In this document: piece after piece, positions 1 to 6,877 of the stretch
Position numbering within the stretch: the first letter of the stretch is position 1
Layout of the letters: every line of letters starts with the position of its first letter
NCBI GenBank assembly: GCA_964497095.1
Contig: CAZCCL010000094.1
Location: forward strand, 1-10,203
Reading direction: 5' to 3'
Source: CAVPLM01 sp964497095
Lineage (GTDB): Bacteria; Actinomycetota; Thermoleophilia; RBG-16-64-13
Length of the DNA stretch: 10,203 nt
Program-made: the position numbers and the translations under genes
Notes under the pieces: generated by a model
What the model saw: only the letters and a program-made list of their open reading frames with translations
What the model was told of the DNA's origin: nothing
The model's database searches: none

Positions 1-41
1 TCCTTCATGTTGGCCATGGCTTCTACGAGTTGGTGGGCCAT
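1..41 (-). CDS. 5' end of an unidentified gene (13 codons visible)
   Basis: An ATG at 41 is preceded by a good ribosome binding site (AAAGGAG, 5-nt spacer), and the frame stays open to the window edge, giving MAHQLVEAMANMK. It lies on the same strand as lpdA, with about 120 nt between the lpdA stop and this start, so it may be the next gene of the cluster. The N-terminus vaguely recalls the helical cap that starts small corrinoid (B12-binding) methyltransferase proteins, which would fit the one-carbon context. Thirteen residues cannot prove this, and I give no function. Confidence 0.5.
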   Translation of the reverse strand, partial: MAHQLVEAMANMK

Positions 42-164
42 CTGGGCTCCTTTCGCGTTTCCGCTCGAATACTCGACTTATCGACTCATGATGCTATGGA
101 CCCACGATGCCATTGGTCACTCTTCTACCCCCAAGACCGGCGGGCTAGTCGGAGATCTCCAGCG

Positions 165-1622
165 TCACGACGCTGTTCGGTCTTGGCGCCCGCGGCCCGC
201 GGACTCCTTGGCCACGTGGACGGACTCCCCGTGCAGGTCGTGGGCGGCCTCCATGACCGCTTCCGCAATGGTGGGATGGGCGTGGATGGTCTCACCCAAT
301 TGCCTCGCAGTCAATCCGGTCTGGACGGCGAGGGCGATCTCGTGGATGACGTCTGTCGCGTGCGGCCCCATGATGCTCGCGCCGAGGAGAAGGTCGGTAT
401 CTCTGTCGGCGATAAGCTGCACGTAGCCGACGCTCTCGCCGAGAGCAAGCGCCTTTCCCAAGGCTGCAAAACGGTAGGTGCCGCTGACCGGCTGATACCC
501 GTAGTCAAGGGCATGCTCTTCGTTCAGTCCCACGCTCGCCACCTCGGGGATGGAATAGGTGCACGAGGGCGTGGAACGAAGATCGCGTTTGCGCCGGGAG
601 CCGAGGCAGTTGTCCACCGCCACGAAAGCCTCATAAGAGGCCACATGCGCAAGCAACATTCCGCCGTTCACGTCTCCGATGGCGTAGATATCGGGTGCGG
701 TGGTCTCGAGGAAGTCGTTCACCACCACGTAGCCTCGACCGTCGGTCTCCACCTCCGCGGCCTGCAGGCCGATGCCGGTGCTGTTGGGCGTCCGTCCCAC
801 CGAGACCAGGATCTTCTCGGCGGTCACCTCGGAACCGTCCGAGAGCACGGCGACGGCATGGTCGTCGGCATACTCGGCCACTCGTTCCACCTTGGTCTTG
901 ACCAGCACCTGGATGCCCCGTTTGCGATACACGTTCTGGAACTGCTTGGCGATGCGCCTATCCTCGAGCGGCAGCATCTGGGGCATCATCTCCACCATGG
1001 TGATGCGGGTGCCCAACTCCGCGAAGAAGGAAGCGAACTCGCAACCGATCGCCCCGGCCCCCACGATCAGGAGAGATGTGGGGATATCCTTCAATTGTAA
1101 AGCTGAGGTCGAGGTTAGGATTGAGGGCTGCCCGAAGTCGAACATCGGCAGCAGGGCAGGCTCGGACCCCGTGGCCAGTATGATCTTGTCCGCCTGCAGA
1201 GTCACGTTTCCGCGGCCCTCTCCGGCGTCGGAGGCATCTGAGCTGACCAGCACCTGCTTACTCGGGGCGAGACGGCCGGTACCGCGGATCAGTTGCACAC
1301 CGGCTTTCTTGAGCAGGACTTCCACGTTCTCGCGCAACTGGGTGACGATGCGGTCTTTGCGCTGCATCATGCGGGACAGGTCGGGGTGGACCTCTCCGGT
1401 CACTTCGAACCCGTACTCCTCACCCGCCCTGGCTTTGGCCAGCGCTTCCGCGCTCGCGAGTAGGGCCTTGGTGGGGATGCAGCCCCGGTTGAGACAGGTC
1501 CCGCCCACCAGGTCCTTCTCCACCAGGGTGACGGTCGCTCCGAGTCGCGCCGCCCGCAGAGCGGCCACATATCCACCCGGGCCGGAACCCAGGATGACCA
1601 TCCTCATTTGTGTCCCGCTCAT
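165..1622 (-). CDS. lpdA: dihydrolipoyl dehydrogenase
   Basis: A 485-residue FAD-dependent disulfide oxidoreductase, the E3 component that reoxidises protein-bound dihydrolipoamide with NAD+. Visible motifs are the N-terminal FAD loop GSGPGG (residues 12-17), the redox-active disulfide in GGTCLNRGCIPTK (C43 and C48), the NAD-binding loop VGAGAIG near the middle, the second FAD motif ending in YAIGDV, and the C-terminal HAHPTIAE with the catalytic His449-Glu454 pair. Length and motif order are normal for the family. The ATG at 1622 has a purine-rich GGAAGAG upstream; ATGs at codons 6 and 8 are alternatives. It lies 122 nt downstream of metF on the same strand, and lpdA next to metF also occurs in acetogen Wood-Ljungdahl clusters, where it is thought to serve a glycine cleavage/synthase or lipoyl H-protein system. 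No gcvH, gcvP or 2-oxoacid dehydrogenase gene is visible here, so its partner is unknown. Confidence 0.93.
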   Translation of the reverse strand: MSGTQMRMVILGSGPGGYVAALRAARLGATVTLVEKDLVGGTCLNRGCIPTKALLASAEALAKARAGEEYGFEVTGEVHPDLSRMMQRKDRIVTQLRENVEVLLKKAGVQLIRGTGRLAPSKQVLVSSDASDAGEGRGNVTLQADKIILATGSEPALLPMFDFGQPSILTSTSALQLKDIPTSLLIVGAGAIGCEFASFFAELGTRITMVEMMPQMLPLEDRRIAKQFQNVYRKRGIQVLVKTKVERVAEYADDHAVAVLSDGSEVTAEKILVSVGRTPNSTGIGLQAAEVETDGRGYVVVNDFLETTAPDIYAIGDVNGGMLLAHVASYEAFVAVDNCLGSRRKRDLRSTPSCTYSIPEVASVGLNEEHALDYGYQPVSGTYRFAALGKALALGESVGYVQLIADRDTDLLLGASIMGPHATDVIHEIALAVQTGLTARQLGETIHAHPTIAEAVMEAAHDLHGESVHVAKESAGRGRQDRTAS

Positions 1623-1744
1623 GATCTCTTCCAGGGGGACTTCAGGGACGAAGACGACGACCGGAACGGCTCGCCTCGTACGTCCGGCCGTGACCAGTCA
1701 GAAGCGCGTTGAGTGCCCGCGCGTAGCCGCCCCTGGGCTGATGC

Positions 1745-2620
1745 CTACAGTCCGGCCGCATCCAGCATCTGGGGGACCTTCTTCTCCCAGCCGATGGGCA
1801 TGATGTGCAGACCCTGGCAGAGATCCTTGAGGTCCCTCATGAGCTCCGCGGCGATATCGATACCCGCCTGTGTCTTGTCTTCGGCGGCGGCGCACCTCTG
1901 GATGGTCTCCTCGGGAACGCACACGCCGGCGACGTTCTTGTTCATGAAGCGGGCCATACCAACCGACTTCAGGGGGATGATGCCGGCCATGACCGGGACG
2001 CCGAATCCCTCGACCCGTTTCATGAACTGGGCGAACTTGTCGGGCTCGTATACCGCCTGAGTCTGAAAGAACTTCGCCCCGGCCTCGATCTTCTTCTCCA
2101 TCTTGAACAGCTGGAGGTCGAGGCTGGCTTCGGTGTCGGCGCCGGGGTTGACCACCGCGCCCGCATAGAAATCGGGCCGGCCGGTCAGTTCGTTGCCCAT
2201 CATATCGACACCCTCGTTCAGCCCCTTGATGACCGACAGGAGCTGCACCGAGTCCAGATCGTACACCGGCACGGCATCGGGATGATCTCCCAGATGCGGC
2301 AGGTCGCCGGTCAGGGCCAAAACGTTCGGGATGCCCAGGACCCAAGCGCTGAGGAGGTCCGACTGCAGGGCGATCCGGTTGCGGTCGCGGCAGGTCATCT
2401 GCACTATCGGCTCGAGACCATGATCGGCCAGCAGGTGACAGGTGACCATCGAACCCAATCTCATGACCGAGCTTTGCTGGTCCGTGACGTTAGCGGCGAC
2501 CACGCGCCCGCGGAGGATCTCCGCGAACTCGACGATCTCCGTGATGTCGGTCCCCTTCAGAGGGCCGATCTCGGCGGTGATGGCGAACTTCCCTGATTCT
2601 AGATCCGACTTGAGGCTCAT
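1745..2620 (-). CDS. metF: 5,10-methylenetetrahydrofolate reductase, catalytic subunit
   Basis: A 291-residue flavin-dependent MTHFR barrel that reduces methylene-THF to methyl-THF, the last folate step of the methyl branch. The conserved N-terminal AEIGPLKGTD contains the likely catalytic Glu (E17, matching E. coli MetF Glu28). CRDRNR and LALTGDLP are the typical flavin and folate site motifs, and FFQTQAVY and PVMAGIIPL are conserved barrel strands. The length fits the short bacterial form. Its ATG overlaps the metV stop by 4 nt (ATGA), with AGGAGG 10 nt upstream inside metV, so the two are translationally coupled. The pairing with MetV marks it as the MetVF type of acetogens and related anaerobes, not the stand-alone methionine-synthesis enzyme. 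No RnfC2 or HdrABC partner gene is nearby; the hydrogenase genes occupy the upstream position instead. Confidence 0.93.
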   Translation of the reverse strand: MSLKSDLESGKFAITAEIGPLKGTDITEIVEFAEILRGRVVAANVTDQQSSVMRLGSMVTCHLLADHGLEPIVQMTCRDRNRIALQSDLLSAWVLGIPNVLALTGDLPHLGDHPDAVPVYDLDSVQLLSVIKGLNEGVDMMGNELTGRPDFYAGAVVNPGADTEASLDLQLFKMEKKIEAGAKFFQTQAVYEPDKFAQFMKRVEGFGVPVMAGIIPLKSVGMARFMNKNVAGVCVPEETIQRCAAAEDKTQAGIDIAAELMRDLKDLCQGLHIMPIGWEKKVPQMLDAAGL

Positions 2621-3309
2621 TCTGTCATCGCCTCCTCACGAGCCGGGTTTTCCAGGGCATAGTCCGATGTCGCGAGAATGTGGGGGTCGGCTGCCATCTT
2701 GCTCCAGCTCTTGGGCGGAGCGAGCCTCTTCAACTTGTCGAGTTGGCCCACAGCCTTCAAGCGATGGTAGATGAGTTCCCAGCCGCAGTCCTTGTCCGGA
2801 CTGATCTCGCACTTGCCGTTTGACGCTCCACCGCACTGTCCGCTGAGGAGGCCCTTGCTGCACGCAGTAAGCGGGCATATCCCGCCGGTGGATTCGAGGA
2901 CGCACTCAGCGCATTCCTTGCACCGCTCGCTCCCCTGCCACTCGCCCCGGCTCCCGCCGAGGTTCTGCGTGTCGCAGCCGGGATGGCACAGCTTGTTCAC
3001 CGATGCCGCGACTGCCTGGATGCCGACGCCGCAGGTCATGACCAGGATCGAGTCCGATTCCATGATCGTCTTGGTCTTGGAGGCCAGGCCCGACTTGACC
3101 AGTGCCTTCTCGCAGAGGAAACCGAGCACATCGGTGCCGGTCACCGTCTTGCCTGCCGCCTCCAGCTTGGCTTTCATCTCGGCGATCTGGACCGGGCCGC
3201 CGGTGCCGGATGCCTGAGCGCAGCCATCGCAGCCGAGGAGGAACACCCGGCTTTCCCCTTCCATATAACCGAGTATCTCTTCAAATGGTTTTTGCTTCGA
3301 CCGTAACAT
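2617..3309 (-). CDS. metV: MetV-type iron-sulfur/zinc partner of methylene-THF reductase
   Basis: A 230-residue cysteine-rich protein of the MTHFR C-terminal domain family (MetV), which partners MetF and is thought to pass electrons to its flavin. The N-terminal half has GCDGC (C27, C30), C66, C93, C108 and C112. The C-terminal half has the family hallmark block CKECAECVL (C130, C133, C136), GGICPLTACSKGL (C145, C150), GQCGG (C159), GKCE (C167) and DCGWELIYHRL (C175). In most relatives I recall, the first cluster motif reads CxxCxxxC followed by GG; here the third position is Ser34. The ATG at 3309 has GAGGA a few nt upstream. It begins 21 nt after the hydrogenase large-subunit stop and overlaps metF by 4 nt, so it physically connects hydrogenase and reductase genes and is the natural candidate for an electron bridge. 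Confidence 0.9.
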   Translation of the reverse strand: MLRSKQKPFEEILGYMEGESRVFLLGCDGCAQASGTGGPVQIAEMKAKLEAAGKTVTGTDVLGFLCEKALVKSGLASKTKTIMESDSILVMTCGVGIQAVAASVNKLCHPGCDTQNLGGSRGEWQGSERCKECAECVLESTGGICPLTACSKGLLSGQCGGASNGKCEISPDKDCGWELIYHRLKAVGQLDKLKRLAPPKSWSKMAADPHILATSDYALENPAREEAMTE

Positions 3310-3330
3310 CTTTCCTCTTTTGGCCGGAGG

Positions 3331-4842
3331 TCAGTGTATCGAGCAGGCTAGGCAAGGGTCGAAGGACCGGACGATGCGGACGAGCTCGAACGGATTGTCC
3401 TTGTCCTTGACCTCGGTGCCGATCAGCGCCTGTTCCATGGGGCCTGGGTTGCCGTCGTCATCTCGCGGAGAAGCGTTCCAAGTGGTCGGTACCACAGCCT
3501 GGTAGTTGGCGATCTTCTTGTCCTTGATCTCGATCCAATGACCAAGGGCGCCGCGGGAGCCTTCGATCAGACCCATACCCGCGGCTTCTTCGGGTAGCTC
3601 GTACTCGACGTAGGTCGGCTCTCCCGGTTTCAGTTCCAGAAGCCATTTCTCGCAGTTGTCGGCTATGACTTTGGCGGAGATCGCCCGGGCGAGGTGACGT
3701 CCCATGACGGAGAACAGCGCCGATGGAGGCGCCTTGAGCTCGGCCAAGGACGAATCCACCAGTTGCTTGATCACCGGATCGCCATGGACGTAGCTCGTGC
3801 ACACTCTGGCCAGCGGCCCGACCTCGTGAACCTCGCCCCCATAGCGGGGTGCCTTGATCCAGGAGTAGGCGTCGGGCTTGCCGTATTCCGGTTTCGTCTC
3901 CCCCTGCGAGGGGTGCTTGGGCGAGGAATCCTCGTACCACGAGTACTTGACGCCCTCGGTGACCGAGGCCATATCGAGCTCTTTCAGCTTGAGATCGGCG
4001 GACACCGTCCCCTGTTTGAAGAGCCTCTTTCTCTTGGTCAGGTCGGCATTGTCTCCCTCGAGATCGTAACCCCCGTAAGAAAGCAGGTTCTTGCAGCCCG
4101 CGCCGATCTCCAGGTAGTCGCGATACACGCCGGCGATGGCCAGGACATCGGGGATGTAGACGTTGTCGACGAACTCCTGCAGCTTCCTGATCTTCCACAG
4201 GAAGGCGGTGATCTTGTCCACGGTCGGAGTATCGGTCACCCCACCGGGGACGACGCCCACCGAGTGGGGTATCTTGCCACCGAAGATGGCGACGGTCTCG
4301 TGTCCTATGCGCCTGATGTCCAGGGCTTGGAGGTAGTGGGCGGCCGCCATCTGGTTGACTTCGACCGGCAGCCTGTAGTCGCCCTCGTAACGGGGTACGA
4401 ACGGGCCCAACTGGCCGCGGGAGATGAAGTCCTTGACCGAATTGAGATCGGGGTCTTTGCCTTCGTACTTGGCCACGTCGGTCACGTCGACATAATCGAG
4501 CGCGGTCAGATGGTAGAAGTGAAGGATGTGGTCTTGAACCACGTGCGACCCCTGGATGAGGTTGCGCATGAGGCGCGCGTTGTCCGGTATCTTGTCGCCC
4601 AGCCCGAAAGCGCTGTCCAGGCAGAGCGCGGCCGCCATGCCGTGAGACTGCGGACAGACCCCACATATCCTCTGGGATATGACCTGCGCGTCCCTGGGGT
4701 CTCGGTCGCGCAGGATCAATTCGATGCCGCGGAAGAGATTCCCCGTGCTGCGTGCGTCCTTGACGACGCCGTTCTCGACCTCGGTCTCTATCTTGAGATG
4801 GCCCTCGATCCTGGTGATCGGGTCAATGGTCACCTTGACCAT
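3331..4842 (-). CDS. [NiFe] hydrogenase large (catalytic) subunit, lacking a C-terminal processing extension
   Basis: A 503-residue large subunit carrying the Ni-Fe active site. The N-terminus TIDPITRIEGH, the NLFRGIE segment, the L1 motif RICGVCPQSH (C60, C63, H67) and the L2 motif DPCLACSIH (C497, C500) supply the four metal-binding cysteines. The sequence most resembles group 1/2 uptake-type enzymes (FRGIE, RDPRDA, HFYHLTALDYVDV). The protein stops directly after the L2 His503, the residue after which the maturation endopeptidase normally cleaves, so there is no extension to remove. The start is the ATG at 4842: it has AAGGAGG with a 7-nt spacer and overlaps the small-subunit stop as TAATG. 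The frame stays open upstream to 5226, but that is only read-through of the small-subunit region in another frame. It is followed after 21 nt by metV. Exact hydrogenase subgroup not assigned. Confidence 0.94.
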   Translation of the reverse strand: MVKVTIDPITRIEGHLKIETEVENGVVKDARSTGNLFRGIELILRDRDPRDAQVISQRICGVCPQSHGMAAALCLDSAFGLGDKIPDNARLMRNLIQGSHVVQDHILHFYHLTALDYVDVTDVAKYEGKDPDLNSVKDFISRGQLGPFVPRYEGDYRLPVEVNQMAAAHYLQALDIRRIGHETVAIFGGKIPHSVGVVPGGVTDTPTVDKITAFLWKIRKLQEFVDNVYIPDVLAIAGVYRDYLEIGAGCKNLLSYGGYDLEGDNADLTKRKRLFKQGTVSADLKLKELDMASVTEGVKYSWYEDSSPKHPSQGETKPEYGKPDAYSWIKAPRYGGEVHEVGPLARVCTSYVHGDPVIKQLVDSSLAELKAPPSALFSVMGRHLARAISAKVIADNCEKWLLELKPGEPTYVEYELPEEAAGMGLIEGSRGALGHWIEIKDKKIANYQAVVPTTWNASPRDDDGNPGPMEQALIGTEVKDKDNPFELVRIVRSFDPCLACSIH

Positions 4843-5726
4843 TATTCTGCCTCCTTGCTCTGCCAGTAGGCGCCGACGACCGGCAGTTGTACGTCGGTCA
4901 CCTTCTCGTAGTAGGGCAGGCTCATGAACTCGGGCTGAGTGCAACCCAGGCAGGGCGACCCGGCGCCGATGACCCAGTTGGTGCCGCTGTTCCAGTGTCG
5001 TGTCGGACAATCGGCGTAAGTGATGGGGCCTTTGCAACCCAACTCGTACAGACAACCCTCGTCGCCGAACTTCTTCGCGAACTTGCCCTCGTCGAAGTAC
5101 GCGCGGCGCGGGCAGTTCTCGTGGATGAGCTTCCCGTAGAAGGCCTTCGGTCGGAGGTCGTCGTCGAGGTCTTCCGCCCCGGGCAGGCCGGAGAGAAGGA
5201 TGCTCGCTACCGTTCCCACGAACCAATCCGGATGCGGTGGGCAGCCCGGGATGTTTATCAAGGGCTTCTCGACGCCGTGCATCTCGAGCGCCTGCCTGAC
5301 CGGTACGCAGTTGCTGGGATTCGGCTCGCCGGCGGGTATGCCTCCGAAAGAAGCGCAGGTGCCGACCGCCAGGATCGCCAGGGCATCTTGCGCCAACTCG
5401 AGGAAACGGGTCTCGATGGTGACAGGCTTGCCGTCACGTTCTCCCATGACGCAGTAGCCTGCCGTGGCGCCCGTCGGAATGGCCCCATCCACCGCCAGCA
5501 CATAGCCACCCTTCTCCTGTGCGGCGGTGTCTTCGAGCGCCTTGATGGCTATGTCCCCCGACCCGGCCATGATCGTGGGGTGGAAGCGTAGACTGATGTG
5601 GACACCGGGGACCACCTGGTCGACCAACAGGTTCCTTATGGTCGGACTTGCGGTGTTGAGCAGCGAGACGCTGCACCCGGTGCAGGCTGCGGCCGGCAGC
5701 CAGACAAGCGGGATCTCCTTGACCAT
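4842..5726 (-). CDS. [NiFe] hydrogenase small (electron-transfer) subunit, cytoplasmic type
   Basis: A 294-residue small subunit from the ATG at 5726; a GTG at 5774 would add 16 residues, and residue numbers below count from that GTG. I prefer the ATG because GAGG lies 8 nt upstream and the conserved region starts at once (IPLVWLPAAACTGC), while the GTG has no convincing binding site. Proximal cluster ligands: CTGC (C31, C34), GTCASFGG (C140), IPGCPP (C178). Distal cluster: HENCPRR (H218, C221), C241 and C247. Medial cluster: C256, C275, C278; the position that is Pro in standard [3Fe-4S] enzymes (TNWP) is Val268, and no fourth Cys is present. There is no twin-arginine signal and no C-terminal membrane helix, so the dimer should be soluble and cytoplasmic. 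No diaphorase, F420 or Hdr subunit follows; the next genes are the large subunit, metV and metF. Confidence 0.92.
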   Translation of the reverse strand: MVKEIPLVWLPAAACTGCSVSLLNTASPTIRNLLVDQVVPGVHISLRFHPTIMAGSGDIAIKALEDTAAQEKGGYVLAVDGAIPTGATAGYCVMGERDGKPVTIETRFLELAQDALAILAVGTCASFGGIPAGEPNPSNCVPVRQALEMHGVEKPLINIPGCPPHPDWFVGTVASILLSGLPGAEDLDDDLRPKAFYGKLIHENCPRRAYFDEGKFAKKFGDEGCLYELGCKGPITYADCPTRHWNSGTNWVIGAGSPCLGCTQPEFMSLPYYEKVTDVQLPVVGAYWQSKEAE

Positions 5727-5832
5727 TGGATCTACCTCTGCGAACGGTCCGTTGCCGGAATAATCGCTGGACACGATGTCAGATTCTCACTCGATTGGCA
5801 AGTCTGTTCCTCAGATCCACCCTTCTGGGGGC

Positions 5833-6801
5833 TTACGACTTGTCGAGAAGGAGGCGGGCCGCTCGCAGCGTGTTGCGGGCCAGCATCATGTTGGTGACCG
5901 CTCCTACGCCTCCGGGGACCGGGGTGATGGCGGCGGCCTTCGCCGAGACGGCGTCGAAATCGACGTCTCCCACTGTCTTGGCCTCGGCTTCGGCCAGGTC
6001 GGCCCCGCAGGCACGGCACGGGTTCTTCTTGCCCCGGTTGATCACCGCGCAGATCGGGCAGACGACCACCCGGTTGATCCCCACATCGAGGACCACAGCG
6101 CCTTCTTTGACCAGGTCGGGCCCGATCAGGTGTGGCACACCTGCCGCCACGACCAGATAGTCGGCCAACTGGGTGTGCTTGGCCAAGTTGCCCCGGTTCG
6201 AGGTGAAGACGTGCGTGACCGTGGTGGTGGCGTTTCGGTTGAGGAGCAGCAAGGCCAGGGGTTTGCCGACCGTGTTGGAGTGGCCGACCACGCAGACTTC
6301 GGCTCCTTCCAAGGCGTCGACCACGTCCTTACCCTCGCCGACCAGGTAACGCTCCAACAGCTCCATGCAGGCGGCCGGAGTGGCAGGCGGGAAGGTGGGC
6401 TCGCCCAGGGTGAGGCGACCCATGTTGAACGGATGGAAGCAGTCTACGTCCTTGCCCCAGCTTATGGAGTTGATGACCGCGGAGTCCGAGATGTGGCCGG
6501 GGAAGGGCCGCAGGGGCAGGATGCCCGAGACTGCCGGGTCTTCGTTCAGGTCCCGGACCGTGGCCACGACCTTGTCTTCGTCCGTATCGGCAGGGAGCGC
6601 CTCGCTCCGATAGCCGAGACCCATCTCGCCGCAGAACTTCTCCACGGCTCCCCGATACATGCCCGCGCCGAAGTCGTCGCCCACCATGAGGGTGGCGATG
6701 CCCGGCTGCAGGCCGGCTGCCTTCAGCTCCTCCAGTTCGCGGGAGAGTTCCTCCCGCAGTTCGGCGGCGATAGCTTTACCGTCGATGATCTTCGCTGCCA
6801 T
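5833..6801 (-). CDS. folD: methylenetetrahydrofolate dehydrogenase of the FolD family, probably without cyclohydrolase activity
   Basis: A 322-residue FolD homologue (family members are usually about 285). The start KIIDGKAIA, substrate region KDVDCFHPFNMGRL, Rossmann motif VGHSNTVGKP (residues 172-181), TTTVTH, DVGINR and the C-terminal ITPVPGGVG are all recognisable. Aligned by eye with E. coli FolD, the cyclohydrolase lysine (Lys54 in YVASK) is Val53 in YRGAV, and Gln98 (VQLPLP) is Leu97 in PLRPFP; Tyr49 and Asp120 remain. It should therefore oxidise or reduce methylene/methenyl-THF but hydrolyse poorly, a role left to the adjacent fchA. Between DVGINRV and TVGDVDFD lies an extra segment of about 26 residues with CPIC (C248, C251) and CRAC (C262, C265), a Cys4 zinc-knuckle or FeS-like module not found in standard FolD. 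ATG at 6801 with GGGGAGG 5 nt upstream. 76 nt downstream of fchA. Confidence 0.9.
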   Translation of the reverse strand: MAAKIIDGKAIAAELREELSRELEELKAAGLQPGIATLMVGDDFGAGMYRGAVEKFCGEMGLGYRSEALPADTDEDKVVATVRDLNEDPAVSGILPLRPFPGHISDSAVINSISWGKDVDCFHPFNMGRLTLGEPTFPPATPAACMELLERYLVGEGKDVVDALEGAEVCVVGHSNTVGKPLALLLLNRNATTTVTHVFTSNRGNLAKHTQLADYLVVAAGVPHLIGPDLVKEGAVVLDVGINRVVVCPICAVINRGKKNPCRACGADLAEAEAKTVGDVDFDAVSAKAAAITPVPGGVGAVTNMMLARNTLRAARLLLDKS

Positions 6802-6877
6802 AGATGCCTCCCCGGGCTACGTCTTCTAAAGTCGATTGCGTCCGTACCGACTGCATCCTCGTTGCCTTTGGTCTTTA

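Noticed and set aside
61..90. Short near-repeats CTCGAATA/CTCGACTT/ATCGACTC upstream of the first gene
   Set aside because: Imperfect 8-nt units over only 24 bp; could be chance, no spacer pattern of a CRISPR array or iteron set.
151..160. Perfect palindrome GGAGATCTCC just downstream of lpdA
   Set aside because: Ten bases, no T-run and no second copy seen; not enough for a terminator or operator call.
30..1100. Long plus-strand open frame opposite lpdA, and similar long frames opposite metF, the hydrogenase and folD
   Set aside because: They are antisense shadows of well-conserved genes in GC-rich DNA, with no recognisable protein family or binding site.
1623..1744. metF-lpdA spacer as site of a terminator or promoter
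   Set aside because: No stem followed by T-run and no clear -35/-10 pair; lpdA may simply be co-transcribed.
4843..5226. N-terminal extension of the hydrogenase large subunit (frame open to 5226, 128 extra codons)
   Set aside because: The extension is Arg/Pro-rich read-through across the small-subunit gene; the ATG at 4842 has a strong binding site and the canonical N-terminus.
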